A program made the position numbers and the translations under genes. Shown one piece after another: positions 53,101 through 64,000 of a DNA stretch of 64,000 nt; positions within the stretch are counted from its first letter, which is position 1, and each line of letters starts with the position of its first letter. Under the pieces are notes generated by a model, which did not search any database, was not told the origin of the DNA, and was given only the letters and a program-made list of their open reading frames with translations. This DNA is from Liolophura sinensis (Eukaryota > Mollusca > Polyplacophora > Chitonida > Chitonidae), in NCBI RefSeq assembly GCF_032854445.1, contig NC_088300.1:36251608-36315607 (forward strand), given 5' to 3'.

Positions 53101-56043
53101 ATATCATTTCTCTCACACGTAACATTCTGACCTCCTATGAAATGCGCTACTGCTGCAAATTTTAGTAGTGGTACTAAATACTGTTTCCAGCAAGGAAACT
53201 GTGATACGATGATGTATGCCGATCTCTCATGCATGGTGTTGAAGGGTCGTGGGGTGTGGTAGGTGTTTCTCTTGCCTGGTGACAATTAGAAGGACGCAGT
53301 AATTCCGACGATTCAAGACTATACTGTTGGTGATCATATCCTGTGTGTGAAGCTGACAATGTAACCTAAGTCAGACCATATACTTACATGAATGGGATAA
53401 CTGTGAACCGAGCAGGATATTGAAGTATTGAATCATGGATTGATGAATCATAGCAATATGTTGCCATGGGCGAATTTATACGACATCCATAATCAGCGCA
53501 GATTTTTTTCAAAATATATGGGCAGGGTTCGAAGGATCTTTGGCCGACACATTCGCTAGTCAAAAAGTCTTGCTAATGGAGAACGTTTACGCTTGAATCC
53601 TCAAGTTGACCTATAGTGACATCGGGATCGATACAGTCCAGAAAAGCTGATCAAAAGCTTCCTCCTTTGTAGTAAATTAATCACATTTTCAACATATACT
53701 ATGATTAGCGTAAAGATTTTTAGGGAGGACAGATTTATTTTTAACTCCATCTGCATTCAACTCTGTAACTTCGTCTGCTAGACGCGCTTAGTGCCTCCAG
53801 TAAAATACGTCAGTCTAACAGACCAGTCTGAAAGGGTATTAGTCGTCGTAAGGACGTGTTCTTACCAGCTTTCTGGACATATCCTCTCTTATTCTCGTTC
53901 ACAAAGGAAAAAGGAAGCAGTTTATTAGTACAGTATAATATTTTAAGGGCTATGATCGATGGAGTTTTTGTGCAGTCCAACGAGATAAACAAAGGCAATC
54001 TCTAAAGATAGCCGCCATGAAATGTTCGTTTGACAGCGAGGTGGCCATGTTTGATACTGTTTAACCACAGGAAATAGTTTTTGGACGCTCCCAGATGATT
54101 CGTTTTGTTCCTCTTTGTTTGTTGTGCTCTTCTCTGAAACAAGATTATTCCCGAGACGAGGCAAAAATAACTTTTTAAGTGGCCAGATGGCTGCGAAGAC
54201 ATTTTGGGTTGAAAACATTATTTTCTGTTCTTTGAAACAGTTAAGGTAAAAAAAAGCCAGAACAAAGTAGGAAGCTCTCAGAACTGAACACAAGTAATAG
54301 GTTTTCAGTGTGTCTGACTTACCGCCATCACACAGCAGAGTGCAGTTTTTGTTGAAGATTCCACCCAAACTTGTGAAAGGCAAAATGCAAAAATGAACCA
54401 TCGAAAAGAAGCTTTTGCAAGAATGAATGTGTCAGTTAATTAAATCTTTGTGTCTGTGTTTGTGTAGAACCTCTTTGATCTGTAATCATGATAATATATC
54501 TGTATGAGTTTGGTACTCACTTATGAGCAATGTTTTCTTATTATAGTATATTGTAGGCCGCAGGAGACTGCATAGTCCCAAGAGAAAAAAAAATATGTAC
54601 TGAAACCTAGTGTGTATATTTGGAAATCCTAGTGCGTTAGAGTTTTAGATGAATTTAAGATTAGTTGTACAAACGATTTCTCCCTGTATCACTTTTGTCA
54701 GCAGTTTTGGTTAGAAAGTAGTGTTATGTCAATGTACTTATGGGATGTAAAACTAATGCTAACACTTTCTGTAGCAACAATTCAACAACTTGGCGTTAAT
54801 GTAAGCAAATTTCACCTGAAATCAATATCTGTTCAAGTAGAGCCTGCTATTTGACCTGGTTATTGAATCGAGCACAGGTATGCCATGATGAAGTCAAAAC
54901 GTCAAAACGATGCAATATACTCCGGTTCTGTGAAATGATCGATAAGAGAGGTGGCTAAAGGGACCTGGAGTCGCCCTTTATGTCTTTCCGTGGATCAACA
55001 ACAGTTAAGTCATATAATATATTTTTATTATACCGAAACCAACGTGCACAACCATGACATTCTGGTTAGTAAATTACAGCAGAAAACATGTCTTACTCAT
55101 TATGAGGAATAAAATTGAAAGCCGAAGTTATCCAGGCGGTTTACCCCAAAGGTCGATAGAACAAGGTAAAACCCATATGCCCCAAGCAGGGGCTGTATAA
55201 ACGTCACGGTGAACACACCTTATTACTTAAAACTTATAAAACGAGCGGTGAGGGACAACATGTATTGACAGTTCTTGCAAGTGTCATCAGACACTACCAG
55301 CAGGGGGCATTCAAGAGCAGACCGTTAAAGCACTCAAGTTACAGAAGAAAATATGAAAACCTGCAAAATGTCAGAAGTTACTGAGCGGGTACGCTCATTT
55401 TTCTCTGTAAGTGATCACGACCTTTAATATTTCCGTCCGTCGTCGAGCCTTTCAGCTTGTGGTTTTTGATGCTATACTAATCAGTGATGCCACTTGTCAA
55501 AGAGCTCACCTGCTGTAGTGGAGACCTTGTTTAATTGCTGTATCCAAACGAATTCAAAAGACCAATATACACTTGCAACTTAAATGCCACCACTGGATTT
55601 CTCACATGCAGCGATACTCTCAGCAGCCATTGTTTGCAGCCAACAACGCCACCTGGGCGAAAGCAAAAATGTATTCATAGCCTACTTCCTGCTAATTCTA
55701 AAATATCTTTCGTCAGCTTAATAACTGGTCGTTCTTCATTGTGTTTTCCTATCAATCGACTGTTTTTTTTCCCACACAGCGTGCGTTATTTCACGTCCCG
55801 TTCAAACCACGGGAAGGCTTCTATTCTCGGCTTTGGTTGCTGCAATAGGCTTGCCGGTAGACAATCATTATCCTCCCCCGCACCTCTGAACCCGAGCCTC
55901 CACAGAAGCGTCCAATATCCTATCCACCAATCGTAGTTCCTCGGAAACACTTAGCTCTATTTAACATGCCTGCTTTGGAACTCGCTACAAGGGGACATCA
56001 TGGTATGACCGAAATGCTCAAGCAAACAAATCCAACAGTACCA
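53101..56043. other. Intergenic, no supported gene
   Basis: The longest ORFs (minus 53943-54401; plus 55535-55936, which lacks an ATG at its start) match no family I know. The first has a donor-like GGCGGTAAGTC (minus strand, near 54330) after codons for CTLLCDG, so a short exon there is conceivable. Nothing firmer can be said. Confidence 0.4.
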
Positions 56044-56250
56044 TTTATTTTTATTTATTTATTTATTTGACAGGTTTTTTACGCCTTACTTAAGATTGTT
56101 CTGCCATACAAAGACGGTCAGCATTATGGTGGATAAAACCGGGCAGAGCACGGGTGATGCCCACAACCATCCGCAGGTTGGTGGAGGACCTTCCCACGTA
56201 CAAACGGAGACGAAACTAAAATGAGTTGGACTTGAACTCACAGCGACGGC
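56044..56250 (-). repeat. SINE-1, head-truncated
   Basis: Reverse tail TTTATTTATTTATTTGACAG, then TTTTACGCCTTACTTAAGAT, GGTCAGCATTATGGTGGATA, CCACAACCATCCGCAGGTTG, ending in the B-box region GACTTGAACTCACAGCGAC. Moderately diverged. Confidence 0.85.
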
Positions 56251-57070
56251 GAACGATACCGTTGAAATGTTTTTTTGATTTTGGGCAGTATGTAATACCA
56301 TTGAATGCTTGTAAATGAAGTGCACAGAACTCCACAAGGCCAGAGATATCGACATTTCTGGTTTGTCCAGAGATCTATTATATGTCATTCGAGATAGCTG
56401 TACTTGTATGTGCTGTAAATCTGTCAAGGCAGTTGTATATCACAGGCTACGTGTTTATGTTTTGAATATATATCCTCAGTTTATGGATTGATTGTGTAAA
56501 TGAAGTACAACAAAAACTGCCTCAATCCTTTTGAAATGTCTGGAATTCGATTAGCTCATAAACCATCCCTTGGACTTTGTTACATTTGACGTGGAACTGT
56601 TGGACTATATGCATAAACTGTGCACATTTGAACAAGGTAACAACAAATACTTGCACTCTTTAACTGACAAATGTATAACTTCACAACATACACACGCTTT
56701 AAGCATGCTATAGATATTAGCTGTAAGGTAGTAACATTTGTGTAAATCAGTGTAATGTTCGTATGAAAACTATACAGGAATTATCATATTCACTCAATCA
56801 ATGCACGTTAACGTTTTGTCCAATAGGAGACCGTATATCTTCGGTCTGCAGCGACGCTTACGTGACCTTAAGTTTCATTGGTTGGAAGGGTTAGAAAGAA
56901 TCTTTTACGGAGTGCAATCAGGCGGGGATTTCGTTCCGGTACCTGTGGCAAGAGGTGTGGACATATTGTTTGCTTACCGATGATACAGACAATGCCACTT
57001 CAGGCTCACCCACCAGTTGTCTCCTCCAATAATCACTTCGACAAAAAATGGTTTTAACCAACTATCAGGC
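56251..57070. other. Upstream region of the 57-kb gene
   Basis: No convincing ORF; a 60-codon ORF at 56801-56983 is unrecognised. The last bases lead into a strong TATA box. Confidence 0.4.
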
Positions 57071-57077
57071 TATAAAA
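57071..57077 (+). promoter_or_regulatory. TATA box upstream of the 57130 exon
   Basis: TATAAAA in the context GGCTATAAAAGGAC. With initiation about 30 bp downstream the 5' UTR would be about 30 bases, and the ATG at 57130 has a favourable AACCATGC context. Confidence 0.65.
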
Positions 57078-57129
57078 GGACTGGGTAGACACAAAATGAG
57101 CAGGGCTTATAGACATTACACAGGGAACC

Positions 57130-57503
57130 ATGCACTTGCCTTGGAGCGTTATCTTCCTTGGACTGATACGAAATATCTTAGCTAGGCCCAATTACAGAAC
57201 TTTGCATCCGTTGGAAGAACATGGTGTGATTCCCAGACGTTATGTTAGGACTCCGGGATGTTGTTTTGTAGATATTTTCTGTGCAGTAGGTTGTGGGTAT
57301 GGTTTTCAAGACGGAATCACGTCTTCATTCTACAAAAGATCTTTGGAGGACAGGAATCTTGTTTCGGAGAAGGATTTTCGCAAAGTTTTGCGGGACTTGT
57401 ACGAAGTGATGAATAGTAAAATATATTATGAAAAGAACTATTTTCCAACCCTATCGTCCAAACGCAGTGATTGGTGGCTTAATTTGTGGAATGGTGGAGA
57501 TAG
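57130..57503 (+). CDS. Secreted Cys-rich protein, exon 1
   Basis: Encodes 124 residues plus two bases. MHLPWSVIFLGLIRNILA looks like a short signal peptide. The mature part has basic pairs (PRRY, YKRS, SKRS) and a Cys cluster PGCCFVDIFCAVGCGYG (four Cys as CC-C-C), then a charged region SEKDFRKVLRDLYEVMNS. The frame meets TAA at 57505, but that TAA lies inside AG|GTAAGTA, a textbook splice donor with GT at 57504-57505, so the exon most likely ends at 57503 and the stop is intronic. The basic pairs and Cys cluster would suit a processed peptide precursor, but no family is recognised. Neighbours: TATA box 60 bp upstream, and a phase-matching exon 2.9 kb downstream. Confidence 0.55.
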
Positions 57504-59107
57504 GTAAGTAGAGATACAACGTAGTCACTGGGACTACTCATCTTTTAATGGCTCACAAATTTTTGTGACGGACTAAAGTTCTACTCTGGACAAAAGGATA
57601 TAAAGTGTTTCCAGCATATTGTAATACAGGGAATATATAAAACAGGGGTAAATACAGTTAACAATCACATGGCCACAAGGCAAGAACTTTGGGACAGCGT
57701 TTCATGAAACCAGTTTTCAATATTACCGATATGAAGTGCCTAGGAAATGACTTCCCAAGGTCTAATGTTGCATATTAGCGTCAGACGACAAAGCCTTACA
57801 ACGACACTCAGACCATTTTTGATATAAGTAGAAGCATTCCGAAGACAATGGCTACAAGCTGAATATGCTCCATTAATTACGGAGTACCCTTCGATTATCT
57901 GCCCATAACCTTACCCTTTGTGAAAACACATTTACTTGAGTGCTTTGTTAGAATACACGTCACATATTCATCTTACAATTAGGGCATGTCTTTTGGTGAA
58001 CGAAAGATAGGAACTGCCTGGCAAAGTGCTTTTGTCAACTGCACAAAAACGTTGACACTGGAAGTCAGAGATTCTCTGAAGAAAGAGAGAGAGAAAGCGA
58101 GCTGTAGATTGGGGGAGGCAAGATTAAAGGTAAAACCGGTCAGCCACCGATGTATGCCGTGTTAAAATCGATCCGTTTCTGAAAGCTGATGACTTGCTTT
58201 TACATCAGAAAAATTGGTTACCTCACGTATATGTCCCTCATTAAATAACGAGAGGTGGACGTCTTAGGGACTGTCGACACATAATCAACATAGCGCGAAA
58301 AACAGAATGATTCGAAGAATTAAAATTAAGTACAACGAAATCAGCCTAATACAATGCGTGTGATATGTTATACCTGACCACTCACAAGCTGTAAAAAATG
58401 CTTGTCAGTGAGATGTTCTGTTAATGGGGTTTTGACTCTTAAGTCTTACGTGAGTCCTAATTAAATGAAAAATCTTAAGAAGGTAAATATTTGATTTGAA
58501 CTACCGATGCCGATACCCGTCCAGATATATCAAGGAAAAAATTCGAGGGTCGGTCAACCATTAATCTTATATCTACGTCACATGGCAGAAATATGACGTC
58601 TGATATAATGGAACTTAATTTGGATGTCCTTTTCAATCCACAATCTTACATTTTCGTATTATGATAGCCACTTTCGGTCATCTCAAGGTTAAATAAGGCT
58701 ATGTGAAAAACTTATATGGGAATGTATGCATATCCACGATTCCACAGTTGTTCTTACAAATGGAACTAAAACTCAACAACACTTATATAAGAACAACAAA
58801 GAACCAACACAAAGGTTTTCACATAATCTGAGTGGTATTAATACATATGTAGCTTTCTAAATGCGAAATTTTCAAGTTTTGCCCGTTACAGCAACAGAGT
58901 GACATTCTAGTGCAAAGTGACGTCGCCTCTTTAAGAAACACTTGGGCTATTTGCTTTCTTATTTTTCAACAAGTCACTGTCCATATTTACGTAAAACTAC
59001 CCCCAGAATATCATTATTTTTGTAATATTTGATACCACACTAACCCAAACACAATCCAAAAGATTAATTTACCCTTGTTTAATTAATTTTTAGGATTCAA
59101 TATATCT

Positions 59108-59320
59108 TAGGTGGCCGAGTGGTTAGCGTGACAGCGCAGCACAAGGATTCAAGAGCCTCTGACCAATGTGGTCGCTTTAGTTCAAGTCCACCTCGTGCTG
59201 ACTTCCTCCTCAGTCGAACCTGCAACCTGCTCTGCCTGTTCTGAACCAATCATTATGCAGGCAACCGTTTTATAGATGAATTATTCTTGACTACGGCGTA
59301 AAACACCAAACAAATAAATA
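59108..59320 (+). repeat. SINE-1, old full-length copy
   Basis: The head TAGGTGGCCGAGTGGTTAGC keeps an A box (GTGGCCGAGTGGTTAG), and TAGTTCAAGTCC is the B box. The middle is strongly diverged; the 3' end has CTACGGCGTAAAACACCAAA and the AATAAATAAG tail. Confidence 0.8.
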
Positions 59321-59934
59321 AGGTGGCGTTAAACCATAGTCATTCATTCTATAGGTTACACATGCAATTTCAGGCAGTTGGATCCAGGATTTGTCTCCGA
59401 ATAGTAAAGGAGCACTGACTGGGTAATACTGCCACACAGACAGTCTAGGTCGTTGATACGTTTTAGGGGCCTACTGCTATTTTGCACCCAGTTAAAATAT
59501 ATCAGAATTTTGTCTGTTTTTGACAGAACTGAAAACTTTTTTCCCAGTGTTACTACCCATCCCCCTGGAAGTTACCAAGGTAACAAAATGCTATTACTTC
59601 ACATCCAGCAAGCGCAACTAAAAAAATGGTGGTCATGCTAGGTTGATCTTTTGATATGTTCCAGAAAAAAGTGCAAGCTGCATATGGCAGTATGACATGG
59701 TCCCACGCGAAAGTTAGGGCATATATGTTTTCGAGGTAGAACTTTACCACATAAATATTAAGGAAATCAATACGCTCGTGTAACGTATATATCCTTCCAT
59801 GTAATATATGGTTAACCCTATCGAGTCGTAAAGGTTACATGAGAGCATTGATTTTCCTTACTATTTATGTGGCAAATTTTTCAAAAATATATATCTGTGC
59901 TAATTCTTTGGGCAGGATTCTATTTTAACTAGGT

Positions 59935-60090
59935 CTCCTGCCGTAATTGGGAAGGTCTTCCAGCAACCTGCGGATGGTCTTGGATTCCCCCGGGCTCTGC
60001 TCGGTTTCCCCCCACCATGATGCTGGCCGCCGCCGTATAAGTGAAATATGCTTAAGTACGGCGTAAAACGCTAATCAAATAAATAAATAA
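59935..60090 (+). mobile_element. SINE-1, 5'-truncated, 13-bp TSD
   Basis: Starts at CTCCTGCCGTAATTGGGAAG and keeps the full 3' body and tail. ATTTTAACTAGGT flanks it at 59922-59934 and 60091-60103. A clean, fairly young insertion. Confidence 0.93.
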
Positions 60091-60399
60091 ATTTTAACTA
60101 GGTGCTAACTAGCAGTGCAGATATTTATAGTGTATCAACAACCTAAAATGTCTGTGTGGCAGTATTACCCAATCAGTGCTCCTTCACTCTTTAGCTTGAA
60201 GTTAAATCTTGGAGCCAATCTCCCGACTTGCGCATGTGTAACCCTAAATGGGCGAGGTCTCTTATCAAAGGGACGTCACTCTGTTGTCATGACCGAGTAA
60301 CTCGAAACGCGTCGATAATGAATCAATACCCTATTAGCACTTCCGATTTTCGAATGTAATTCTGTGTATTTTAGGGGGTAATGGGTTTTTTTTTCGCAG

Positions 60400-60634
60400 C
60401 CAGTCTGCCATTTTGTGTACAGGTGCATGGTTAGTATCAAAATTCTGGAAATTGTCTAAACTTTGGGAAAGAATGTTTGAAATTCCTGCCGAGAGAATAC
60501 AAGGAGACAGTGTTGATGAGGTTGCAAGTGACGTCCCATTGGCGTTTGTAGAAAGCCCTCCGAGCTTCTGGCTTAGAGAGGTCCAGACTCTGCTTTTTCT
60601 CAGGCTGGGCAAGGTGTGCACCAAAGCTTATTAG
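60400..60634 (+). CDS. Putative terminal exon joined to 57130-57503
   Basis: A T10-CGCAG acceptor at 60399 is followed by one base (C) that completes an AGC codon with the two bases left by exon 1. Then 77 codons run open to TAG at 60634: QSAILCTGAWLVSKF, ERMFEIPAERIQG, LAFVESPPSFWLREV, ending KVCTKAY, adding two Cys. The joined product would be about 202 residues. Phase compatibility has a one-in-three chance of arising by accident, and no clear poly(A) signal was found within 300 bp, so the join is a hypothesis. On its own the exon lacks an ATG upstream of codon 22. No family is recognised. Confidence 0.4.
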
Positions 60635-61904
60635 CCACGGAATGTTACAGTACTGAGCGATAACATTGTCGCTTATGGAAAATTAATAAGGCCTGGAGCC
60701 ATATTAAACGATTCAACCAAAATTTCAACAACAACGGTATTCGCGAATCTGTCAGATCTGACTGGAATCAACTACACTTTGCGTCTCAGAACATGGACAT
60801 TATGGGTACATTTTTTTCTATAAAATGCCACGGTAAAATTTGAGCTTAGCTATGAGCACAGGACAGGCTCATATTGTTGTTCATTTGCTTTTGTAATTTG
60901 TTACAGGCATATAAAACAATAACGGCATAAGAAGATTTCACGTGTTCACGTCAAGCTGATTGGATTCCGTGAAGCGAAGACAGAATCTCTTCTCGGTTGA
61001 CAGGAACGTTGAAGAATAATCATCACCTTGAAACCACTCAATGGACGGCACAGAAACTCTTTCGATCGCCATTTCAGTGTTTATAGTGTGATATTATGTG
61101 CTTTATGTACACATGTATATACTGACTCCATTGAATATGTTGCAATTGCTAAAAATGAACAGATTTAATACAAAGTAACTCGGCACAATTTCATGTTGTG
61201 TTCTGCAGCCAGTGGAAATTATTCCGACTGGACGAACGCGACTAGCCAGTGGACATTTGCGACATATTCATTGCTTATTCAAGTATTCAAAAACTATTTT
61301 GTTTTGCGTACTATTTTAGATTACAAACGTAGCATTAGCTCCATATCCATTTAAATGCTTGGGAAATGCAACCCTTTACATATCTTGGTATGAAATTCGT
61401 TCACTCAAAATAAGAAAAGGTATATCATTTCGCACCAGTGGTGTATTTGATTTGACTAATTAATGCGAACTAATAATGTCGGAATTATGACAAAATGTTA
61501 TTCCCACTTTCAGAAGGGAAAGGAAACTTCACGCACAGGTAAACAGTGTAGAACTTGGTCTTTGTAAAGAAAAGGTGTACATATTTGTATGAAATTAATA
61601 CATTTAAAGTAACACGTGTAGTATGTTAATGTTATACTTAACTGTTATACAACTTAAAAATGATGCAATACACAAACCAACATTCCAAAACCACGTGATA
61701 TTTACAGGAAGCAGGTTTTAGTACTGCTGACGGCAAGTTGCGATGTCAGTGAAGTACACATACTGTATATGGTGATGATAAAATTAAAACACATATCTGG
61801 TGCAAGATTAAAATTTGTTGCATTTATTTGTCATTATCTGGGTGACATCAATTGACTTTGAAGTTGTCAATCTTGATTCTTCCTCATTTGGCTCCAAGTC
61901 GGAA
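60635..61904. other. Intergenic, no supported gene
   Basis: AT-rich, without ORFs over 60 codons. Any 3' UTR of the preceding exon would lie here. Confidence 0.5.
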
Positions 61905-62200
61905 GACCCGTGATCACACCCGGGTCGGGTCACACCAAAGACCTTAAAAATGGTACTAGTTGCTGCCTCGCTTAGCACTCAGCGGTGAGAGGTTAGAGCA
62001 AGGAAACATGATTGGTTGGCCCGGTGTCATTATAATGTGACTGGGTTGGGTGTCATGTCTGGTGTTTTCAGTGGCGGCAGCACTTTGGCGGCAAGGACTC
62101 GCCCAGCCGCGAGAAAACACAATATATGTACACGCACCTACTGACTCCTCGTAGTCATATGACTGAAAAATTATTAAGTAAACCCCAAACATTCATTCAA
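61905..62200 (+). repeat. SINE-2, most complete plus-strand copy
   Basis: Head CGTGATCACACCCGGGTCGG, body CTGCCTCGCTTAGCACTCAG, GTCATTATAATGTGACTGGG, GCAGCACTTTGGCGGCAAGG, AACACAATATATGTACACGC, tail GACTCCTCGTAGTCATATGA and AAACCCCAAACATTCATTCA. A few substitutions relative to the other copies. Confidence 0.85.
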
Positions 62201-62952
62201 TCATTCCTCACTTGGCACCGAAGCACTAATCCGCCTGGTGTCAGTATGCTGGTGCACCAGTAGAGTGTTTTCCGCACAGTGTTTTAGTGAGTCAGGTCAA
62301 TAAATGTATCAGCTTTGAAACCGGTCTGACTCACAACCACGGTGGTACTGTCGAGATATATCCGAAAAATGGTAAAAACGGTGATAAGGGAAATGAGCAG
62401 ATAACAGAAAAAAGGTTTTGAAACAACTGGACTTTTCACGATGTATCTGCTACAATCACTTTGGTTTAAGACGCTATTGTAACTGAGCCAAAGACCGGAG
62501 CAAAAGATTACAGTATCCTGATGTATGTACTTAGAGTTATGTACCGGACTGAAAAAAAAATGTAGTGTAAGACTAGCCTCTGCGGGAAGTTGTCCGGTTC
62601 ACACCTCAGTCAGAATCCATATATCTGAATGTGGTTGGTAGATTTCACATTGAAGCTTTGGACAGTGGCGATTTTCAGCTGGTTGCGTATCTACTGAACG
62701 CGGCGATCGCAAATTTTGCAAAAGACATATTAAAAAGAAATCTCAATATGAATATAATCTGACGTTTTACTTAATTTTTGGATGGGTGCTTAACTCCGCA
62801 CAATTTTCATTTATACAGCATGTACAGGAAGACCAGCAAATGTGAGATTTGCGGATGGAGGAAAGTGGAATCCCAGGAGTAAAGCCACAGTTGATCGCAG
62901 AGTACCTGATAAATACCATGACTCAAAGCGAGAACAGAGCTTGCAAGGAGTG
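62201..62952. other. Intergenic, no supported gene
   Basis: Unremarkable AT-rich sequence. The 67-codon ORF at 62849-63052 runs into the palindromic element and is not credible. Confidence 0.5.
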
Positions 62953-63078
62953 GGCCCACTTGCACGAATCCCTCTTAACGTTAAGAGCTCGTAAATACCG
63001 TGACTATCAGCACTGTAGGCATAACGTCGCCATGGTAGTTACGTGTTCTTAATGTTAAGGGCTTTGTGTGAGTGGGCC
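62953..63078. mobile_element. Palindromic MITE, 126 bp
   Basis: Left GGCCCACTTGCACGAATCCC and its continuation TCTTAACGTTAAGAGCTCGT are matched on the opposite strand from the right end by GGCCCACTCACACAAAGCCC and TTAACATTAAGAACACGTAA. The whole element can fold into one long hairpin. Termini GGCCCACT are perfect over eight bases. No clear TSD. Confidence 0.7.
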
Positions 63079-63791
63079 TGAACTGGAGGTCGAAATCTCT
63101 TCTGTCACAAGAACAACGCTTTGCAGACTAGCCAACGCCCCAGTAACTACATACAGCATCAGCGCTTCCCAAAGTCATTTATATGTTCAGTCCTGCAAAA
63201 GGTTTCCTGTTGAGGTATATAGCGATGTTAACAATGTGAACAGGCCGTGGTTCTTTGAAATTATTATACACATAAAAGGCAGGTCACAGATTTAACTATT
63301 CGTAGGTTTTGTAGTTTGTGAGAGGTTTAATTCATAAATGACATGGTTAGATTCATGGGTGGAGGGAACCTGCCAGGAGTATAAGAGGATGGTTACATTT
63401 ATGAGTGGAGGAAACCTGCCAGGATTAACCACTAACCTGACAAATTACAGAAAAACTGTCCGACATACAGATATGCACATCACAAAGGACCTAGTATACA
63501 CTAAGGTGGAGTATCGGCCCTGGAGTGCCGCGATAAGGAAGTGTAAATTTCTAAATCCCAGCACAGTCCTGTAAATATCCGAATCAGGAGTATAAAACTT
63601 AGTCAAAACACACACAAAACTTATGTGGCCATAATAGAGATGGTTGCTTATTAGTAATAACCCTCTAAACATGATCAAATCTTTTCGTTCAAACGAATTA
63701 TGGTGTTTTTAATTTACAGCATGAAGATCAGCGTTAATATATCTTTACTTAAACTTTCATATGTGTATTTATAGGTGCTGTCAAAGTTTCG
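63079..63791. other. Intergenic with a 49-bp tandem pair
   Basis: 63341-63389 and 63390-63438 are two diverged units sharing ATGGTTA, ATTCATGGGTGGAGG/ATTTATGAGTGGAGG and AACCTGCCAGGA. No gene is supported. Confidence 0.6.
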
Positions 63792-63821
63792 GTAGGGCGT
63801 AAAACACCAATCACCTAAGTA
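63792..63821 (+). mobile_element. Extremely truncated SINE-1 tail with TSD
   Basis: Only GGGCGTAAAACACCAATCAC and a short A-rich end remain, flanked by AAAGTTTCG at 63783-63791 and 63822-63830. It fits the extreme 3' tip of the family. Confidence 0.6.
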
Positions 63822-64000
63822 AAAGTTTCGTTTTGATTAATGATTGTCTTCATATGTTCAGTTGTTCAGTTTTACCATATTTTGGAATGTTTGAAATCCG
63901 TATTTCTAACGTAGACCTGAGGCATACTTCCCAGTGCAGTAGTTTAACGAAATCATTACTGACGGCAGGTTCCATCACCAGGAAGAATTCGAATCTTACA

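Larger units (their letters stand above)
57504..60399 (+). other. Putative intron with SINE-1 copies
   Basis: Bounded by GTAAGT at 57504 and by TTTTTTTTTTCGCAG ending at 60399. Contains two plus-oriented SINE-1 copies and otherwise AT-rich sequence without supported ORFs. Length is 2.9 kb. Confidence 0.4.

Noticed and set aside
55535-55936. 133-codon plus ORF
   Set aside because: Frame begins at TTG, composition is unremarkable and no motif is recognised.

Overview
The window is animal nuclear DNA, AT-rich and crowded with short retroposons. Long uninterrupted ORFs, TATA boxes, tRNA-derived SINEs with target-site duplications (TSDs), decayed Penelope and LINE pieces, and no operons all point to a metazoan. 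The dominant SINE ends in a run of AATAAATAAA after a '...GTAAAACACCAATC' motif. I associate this family from memory with molluscs and related lophotrochozoans, so a marine mollusc is the best guess. No species is claimed.

Layout. 1-5365: no supported gene; a local duplication, SINE fragments and a degenerate Penelope-like element (minus strand, 3640-4690) cut by a truncated SINE. 5366-13715: a very large imperfect inverted repeat, left arm 5366-8335 and right arm 9095-13715. Each arm holds, in opposite orientation, a coiled-coil exon relic, a 69-codon ORF and a CYP1-like P450. The P450 is complete in the right arm (CYP-A, 11510-13072) and is only a broken 3' third in the left arm (5966-6612). 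14531-15057: a 52-bp minisatellite. 16166-17710: a second intronless P450 (CYP-B1) behind a TATA box. 18241-22620: noncoding duplications, SINEs, a terminal-inverted-repeat element and a 37-bp satellite. 26322-29471 (minus): LRR1, a single-exon type I membrane receptor-like protein with a TLR-like LRR ectodomain, an FN3-like segment, one TM helix and a tail of repeated YDDM/proline-rich modules.

At about 31468 the order starts again. 31468-51553 is a second copy of roughly 10.4-31.5 kb, about 1-3% diverged by eye, containing the 69-codon ORF, a 5' stump of CYP-A, a full CYP-B2, the satellite and LRR2. The copies differ by a 3.8-kb deletion that removes most of CYP-A in copy 2, by about 2.7 kb of satellite and LINE sequence present only in copy 2, and by LRR tail repeat number (4 versus 5). 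51554-64000 is outside the duplication. It holds SINEs, a palindromic MITE and one plausible new gene: a TATA box, a secreted Cys-rich first exon ending in a consensus donor (57130-57503), and a phase-compatible terminal exon (60400-60634).

Functionally, the P450s would be ER-anchored monooxygenases of the CYP2 clan with CYP1-like motifs, and the LRR proteins would be cell-surface receptors signalling through SH2/SH3 partners. Nothing shows that the two families work together; they share a locus and its duplication history. Because the two copies are only as different as alleles of many highly heterozygous marine invertebrates, a haplotype-assembly artefact is the main alternative to a true tandem duplication.
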